From Marinoscillum sp965229915 (lineage in GTDB: Bacteria > Bacteroidota > Bacteroidia > Cytophagales > Cyclobacteriaceae), in the NCBI RefSeq assembly GCF_965229915.1, contig NZ_CBDDJZ010000001.1, forward strand, positions 2,418,001 to 2,482,000: a stretch of DNA of 64,000 nucleotides, in the 5' to 3' direction. The notes below the pieces were generated by a model. It ran no database searches and was not told where the DNA came from. It worked only from the letters and a program-made list of their open reading frames with translations. Positions 60,401 to 64,000 of the stretch are shown one piece after another; position 1 is the first letter of the stretch, and each line of letters starts with the position of its first letter. The position numbers and the translations under genes are program-made.

Positions 60401-63400
60401 CCGGTATTTCCCAGTGATGGGAAATCATCCACCTCCACCACATTGTCAATAACAAAGGCGGTACTTTGATTTTCATCAACCAAGAGAACATAACCTCCCG
60501 GTTCTAATGTATAGGATGGCAGACTAACCATGGCAGATCCATCGGATAAGACAAGTCCGCGCAAATCAAAAGTGCTTTCAGAGCCATTGTATAACTCCAG
60601 ATATTCCACTTCAGGCAGATCAACGGAAGGGGAAGGGTCAGCCATGATTTCGTTGATAATCACCTGCCGATATGTTGGCAATAGAGGTGGTTGGTATTGG
60701 AAATGAATGGTATCCTGTACTAGTTGATTACCAGACACATCTCCAATCGGAAAGATAATCAGGTCATATGCCTCATCAACTATTAGTTGATCATTGTAGT
60801 CCAATGCTACTGAAGAATCATTCATGAGGCTTATGGACCTTGGCTGACCAATTCCCTGCAAAAGAAACCGATTGATAGATGAAAGAGCAGGTTCGTTCAT
60901 AGGTTCAGAAAAAGTGAGCATCAATACACTATAAAAATCGCTCTCTAGTTTACTCACAGTGGGGGCTGTCTGGTCATCAATCAGCTCTTCTGAGAAATCA
61001 GGTATTTGGCGATCATAGCGATCCACAAGGTCAGACCATTGTAGAGTGATCGGTTGATCTGGAGCTAACTCTGAATCAAGCGTAACCCTAATCAAGCCTG
61101 GGTCTTCACTGTCTATACTGACAAAGGTGATAGTGTTGTCTTCTACAGTGAAGTTCGAAACGGATACTGAGGTAAAATCAGTTGTGAACCTGAGGTAAAT
61201 ATTTCGCTTATTGATTAACTCATACGACTCAAAGTAATTCTCAAAAACAGTACGGTATTGTGCGGACTGAAGACTTGCTCCATTTGTTCCTATTACATTG
61301 GAAACTTCGAGGTTGATGGAGTCTCCTTGTGTAAGGTCTTGATCTAAGCTTAGCACGTAGGTAACATCACTAATCTTTGAAACTGCGGTCACCTCATATC
61401 CCGCAAGCTGATAATTGGAGAGCTGTTCTGCTCCATCTACGGATTGGCTAAACTGGACACTCAAGGTTCTTGCATCTTTCCCTTTCAACTGAGCAATGGC
61501 AGGATTCAATGTATTGAACTGGTGGACTGTTGACATTTTTGCGTTTCCCTGATGATCCTCAATTGAAGCAATTGTGAGTTCACTGTCTGGATCCTGATCA
61601 ATCGAGGTAAAAGTCAGTTGAACATCCGTTGAATCCGGGCCCAATACCATCGCGCTTATTGGATTGCTGCTTGCCAGCTGGTAATTAGTTAATGTGATCG
61701 CAGTATTGTAGGTGATACGCTCAGAAAACTCCACCATCACCTCAGTGGTAGACCATTGGCTTACCTTCTCTACTTGCGGCGGTCTGGTGTCATAAATGAA
61801 TTCAAGATTTCGGCGAGAGCTCATCACATTGCCGTAGAGGTCTGAAATGCCTGAGACGGTCAAAGTCTTTGTCTTTTCCTGCGGAAACTTATTCTCAAAT
61901 ACTAGTTCTATGCTATCTGCAGATATCTGTGTGACAATTGTAGGCTGTTCACTATCTTCCAAAGTGTAGTTTGCAGAAACCAGTGAAGTAGTGCTCTCAA
62001 CTGCTCCATCAAAAATCACGATGAGCGAAGAATCACTACCAACCTGTAGCCCCTCAATGGTCGGTGCACGCGTATCTCTGATGAATGTGGTTGCTGGAGT
62101 GGGCAGTCTTGCAGAGGCATCCTCAGTGAAAATATTGGAAACGTATAGTAGCAGATCCTGATTCTCCTCGAAGTTCTCTTCAAAGCGTAGCCTGAAGCGT
62201 TTACCGTTCGTTTGATCCTGTTGGACTTCCACCGGGTGGGATTGAGTATCTTCCAATAAATAATTTGAAGTAACCAAAGCATTGGAAGGCACTTCTGAAT
62301 ACAAGACGTTAAGAACGTTCTCGGTCTCCACATAGGCCGAATCTATTGCCGAGGAAAAGGTGAAATCGAATGTGGAAGTACTGATGGTGTTGGATAAGGT
62401 ATCTTCAAGACCGGTGTAATTCAAAACATAAGACCCATTCCGGGTAAACGTTTCATCGAATGAAAGCTGCAGTCTATACTGACTAGAATCCTGTAAAATA
62501 GCTCGATCTACAGTAAGTCCACTGATCGAATAATTGTCCTCATCCTCAGCGTTCGACTCATTCAGTGGTTCATCAAAAACCAGTGCCAGTTCACTGGAAG
62601 TAACAAAATCTATACGTTCGAGTACTGGAGGTTTCGTGTCATAGTAGAAATCATAGGTTTGACTGATCAATTCATTCCCCAAACAATCTGAGATGTTCTC
62701 AACTGTGAGCGTATAGCTGATTTCAGATTCTAAATCAGAGGTAAGTACCAGATAAAGTACGGTGTAAGACTGGCTCAGTAAAGAGCTAAAAGAATAGTTT
62801 GGCAAGGTGAAATCACCCATATCCAAAGTTGATTCATCTATCGGTTCAGAAAAAGTAAGTTCGAGTGAATCACCACCAACTACTACAATGCTTTCCAAAG
62901 AAGGGGCTATCTCATCCATGTCATTAAAGACAGAATTTTGTACACCGGGAGTTCCTCCAGTCACATCTGTTGACCCAGTCCAGTTAGTTGCATCAGAGCA
63001 GGGTTGTAACGGGTCAATCAACTCTAAACTGTACCCACCGTCATCTTTGGTATCGTCAGCGTACCACGTGGAAGCGTCATAACTAATGCTGTCTATTGCA
63101 TTGCCAAGCTGATCTTTCAGCACAATGGCATCTGCCGAGTTGGTCAATGCTCCCATAGAAGTGACTCCAACAATATTAGAAATGGAAAAGTCTCCTGTAC
63201 TTGCATTGTCTGTTAAAATGACATAGCTCTTGCCTTCCAGCTTATAAGAAGCTACAGACTGTCCGTCGAGTGTAAAGCCGCTCATCTCCACGCTGAAATC
63301 CGAAGTATTGTAAATCTCCACGTACTCCACCTCTGGTAGCCCAACTGAAGGTGTTGGGTCTGCCAAAAACTCGTTAATGATGAGCTGTCGCTCTGGGGTG

Positions 63401-64000
63401 GCCTTGTTAATACTGATACTCGCAGATAATGACACGGGTGTAGAATTCCCTGAGGAATTCGACACGTTGGAAACGTTGAGATCATAAGAACTATTATATA
63501 ACTGAGTCCAGGTCAACGTTACTTCATCCAAATTTGAATCAGATCTTACCGCCGAAGTTGGTTCACCAATTTCACTCAGGTCATAATTACCGAGCGTTTC
63601 TGAAGTGGCTTTATCGATATTCTGATTAAAAGTCACTTTAATTGACAAGTCATCGACTTGTGCCAGTGAACTGATCGCCAGGTTCAAGTAATCGAAGATA
63701 TCGGTGCTTCCTGGTGCAATTACATTACCATCGGTATCCTCAAGATTGTCAACTGTCAAGGTATAGGTATCATCACCAAAATCGGCTCCAAAAACCAATT
63801 CAACCGATTCACCATCGGCTTGAAGAGTAGCAGATGTCGGATTACCAATACTACCATCGAGTGAATAGTTGGACAGTGTTTCAGCTAAAGCTTCATCCAG
63901 CGCCTTATTGAAACGTACGATGCATGCATTAGATGCTGTGGCTTCAACAGTATCAATAATCAATGGTATTACAAAAGTAAAATCCTCTGTACCAGAAAAG
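57496..64000 (-). CDS. giant lamin-tail / Ig-like surface protein, C-terminal part
   Basis: About 2167 codons are visible and the frame stays open to the right edge, so the N-terminus is missing (a TTG at 63963 is not a real start). Five lamin-tail domains are visible, each opening with a motif like VIINEIMADPSPSVDLPEVE and mostly closing with GGTPGxxNS. They lie at about 63390-62930, 60670-60200, 59885-59405, 59110-58640 and 58330-57840. Between them are bacterial Ig-like (SbsA-type) domains (LSFDETFTRNGSYVLNYTGL). The end (57745-57496) is FlgD-like: FANITVYNQLGQPVANLGNG, GFIRWDGTSDTGSVVRRGYY. The latter is common on large secreted Bacteroidota proteins and may serve as the outer-membrane secretion signal. 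An adhesive or structural surface role is inferred. Confidence 0.88.
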   Translation of the reverse strand, partial: FSGTEDFTFVIPLIIDTVEATASNACIVRFNKALDEALAETLSNYSLDGSIGNPTSATLQADGESVELVFGADFGDDTYTLTVDNLEDTDGNVIAPGSTDIFDYLNLAISSLAQVDDLSIKVTFNQNIDKATSETLGNYDLSEIGEPTSAVRSDSNLDEVTLTWTQLYNSSYDLNVSNVSNSSGNSTPVSLSASISINKATPERQLIINEFLADPTPSVGLPEVEYVEIYNTSDFSVEMSGFTLDGQSVASYKLEGKSYVILTDNASTGDFSISNIVGVTSMGALTNSADAIVLKDQLGNAIDSISYDASTWYADDTKDDGGYSLELIDPLQPCSDATNWTGSTDVTGGTPGVQNSVFNDMDEIAPSLESIVVVGGDSLELTFSEPIDESTLDMGDFTLPNYSFSSLLSQSYTVLYLVLTSDLESEISYTLTVENISDCLGNELISQTYDFYYDTKPPVLERIDFVTSSELALVFDEPLNESNAEDEDNYSISGLTVDRAILQDSSQYRLQLSFDETFTRNGSYVLNYTGLEDTLSNTISTSTFDFTFSSAIDSAYVETENVLNVLYSEVPSNALVTSNYLLEDTQSHPVEVQQDQTNGKRFRLRFEENFEENQDLLLYVSNIFTEDASARLPTPATTFIRDTRAPTIEGLQVGSDSSLIVIFDGAVESTTSLVSANYTLEDSEQPTIVTQISADSIELVFENKFPQEKTKTLTVSGISDLYGNVMSSRRNLEFIYDTRPPQVEKVSQWSTTEVMVEFSERITYNTAITLTNYQLASSNPISAMVLGPDSTDVQLTFTSIDQDPDSELTIASIEDHQGNAKMSTVHQFNTLNPAIAQLKGKDARTLSVQFSQSVDGAEQLSNYQLAGYEVTAVSKISDVTYVLSLDQDLTQGDSINLEVSNVIGTNGASLQSAQYRTVFENYFESYELINKRNIYLRFTTDFTSVSVSNFTVEDNTITFVSIDSEDPGLIRVTLDSELAPDQPITLQWSDLVDRYDRQIPDFSEELIDDQTAPTVSKLESDFYSVLMLTFSEPMNEPALSSINRFLLQGIGQPRSISLMNDSSVALDYNDQLIVDEAYDLIIFPIGDVSGNQLVQDTIHFQYQPPLLPTYRQVIINEIMADPSPSVDLPEVEYLELYNGSESTFDLRGLVLSDGSAMVSLPSYTLEPGGYVLLVDENQSTAFVIDNVVEVDDFPSLGNTGETLVLQSVLGGIIDSLTYSLDWYREPSKDDGGYSLELIDPYGACPQSLNWSASVSNSGGTPGKENSVYRVGADGRAPFISEFGKLTRDQFTLTFNEAMDSSSLVQLSFNISGYPVSNQTILGTGYRQLSIELVEELAQGTYYDVAISGASDCSGTVMADTIITFGFGRDPEPGELVITEVMADPDPAIDLPSAEYVELFNTTGDVISLQNVRFRDSNSSRLIGDYLIADSTYVILTDADDADLFLSYGEVIGLDSWPALTNSGETLSLFTSQTIEEVVYDSDWFSDPEKKAGGYSLEIINPGGLCSGAANWDGSVDERGGTPGQQNSLFNTGPDDDKPIVSMFEVLSPTTIRFTFNEAMDSSSLITANLEGVVADQRRVEGVDFDVLTIDLIASLNEDQIVLIQLSGATDCSGNAMDLASFEVGIGVAPAFNELIISEIMADPDPVIELPGTEYLELYNRSEKLINLEGVSLIDQTDTVALPSVAIQPSSFVVLTTTAGAAGFADALDVVGVSGWSALNNSGERLTLTHFDNLIFQVTYDQDWHTPGSADGGVSLEMKDLNNPCGGAENWTSSTATAGGTPGEPNASASGVPDSFGPQLIGGRALGSRSILLEFSEVLNASTPDNTVFVLDPVNVISHVTFGENQQTLVVYLEQDLQENVPLEVEVFGVVDCLGNPLSNGKLTVVLPAQSAEGDVVLNELLFNPRTEGVDFIEVYNLSSKYLDLFGWRLGRVQDESVDYDQLDKHLLLGPGDHLAIAVDTLVLKNQYPKGIKKLAQVSAIPAMSNTEGTVILADANEVVMDEFSYSEDFHLSFLESVDGVSLERIDPTSKTQDANNWSSASSAVGYATPGYTNSQSYEIQQTSAQLSIEPKVFVPGNRSAAHQSFTTINYNLDKAGQFANITVYNQLGQPVANLGNGISLGTTGFIRWDGTSDTGSVVRRGYYVVLFEVYDGSGKSQMIKETVVVGM

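Noticed and set aside
63961..63963. TTG as the start of the giant lamin-tail protein
   Set aside because: The frame continues upstream to the window edge with sensible sequence and there is no signal peptide after this codon.

Overview
The window is from a member of the Bacteroidota, most likely a Cytophagales-type marine or gliding lineage. The signs are: promoter boxes of the TAnnTTTG type (for example at 16386-16393 and 3929-3936), almost no Shine-Dalgarno sequences, exported proteins whose signal peptides end in ..SQ or ..GQ, PD40-OmpA proteins, a DksA relative without a zinc finger, DUF6090, DUF4403, DUF4382 and DUF6503 families, an Lgt with a long central insert, and a giant lamin-tail adhesin-like protein. 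It is mostly core chromosome with small accessory patches. No transposase, integrase, phage or CRISPR array is visible.

Layout: (1) 1-3755: a fragment of a conserved hypothetical, a DUF433/DUF5615 toxin-antitoxin pair with the toxin broken by one stop codon, lipB and manA back to back, yraN and a fatty acid desaturase. (2) 3899-6262: a PadR regulator with its own operator-like inverted repeat, translationally coupled to three tandem paralogous membrane proteins. (3) 6259-16320 (minus strand): DUF6090 protein, exported esterase, purM, an MFS permease, a PorE-like TPR/propeller/OmpA lipoprotein, and a three-gene Fe-S redox operon. (4) 16363-17402: tRNA-Phe followed by two tandem, decayed copies of its 3' half that carry short palindromic insertions. 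(5) 17403-25816: a three-gene operon of exported proteins: a 1338-residue TPR-CHAT (caspase-like) protein with both catalytic residues, a PD40/OmpA envelope protein and a 747-residue unknown. This is the best candidate for an undescribed system. (6) 25848-35727: rluB-like, scpB, dksA-like, isoaspartyl peptidase, AsmA-like, M28 peptidase, DoxX, TMEM175 and an outer-membrane barrel with an EF-hand loop. (7) 35728-45342: an ABC transporter (FtsX permease and ATPase), a TesA-like esterase coupled to an AGCS symporter, trkA-trkH and lgt. (8) 45343-53494: a MacAB-like export operon with two different permeases, divergent from a second PadR gene fused by overlap to a large FtsX-type permease. (9) 53532-64000: DUF4403, lipoprotein, twin RNA-like hairpins, GNAT, DUF4382 and the C-terminal part of a giant lamin-tail/Ig-like surface protein that runs off the right edge.

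The common thread is the cell envelope. Lgt lipidates precursors such as the many lipoproteins seen here, several ABC systems of the LolE/MacB fold act on envelope substrates, OmpA-domain proteins can anchor to peptidoglycan, and the large exported proteins need outer-membrane secretion. Functional statements are inferred from recognisable motifs read by eye; no database search was run.
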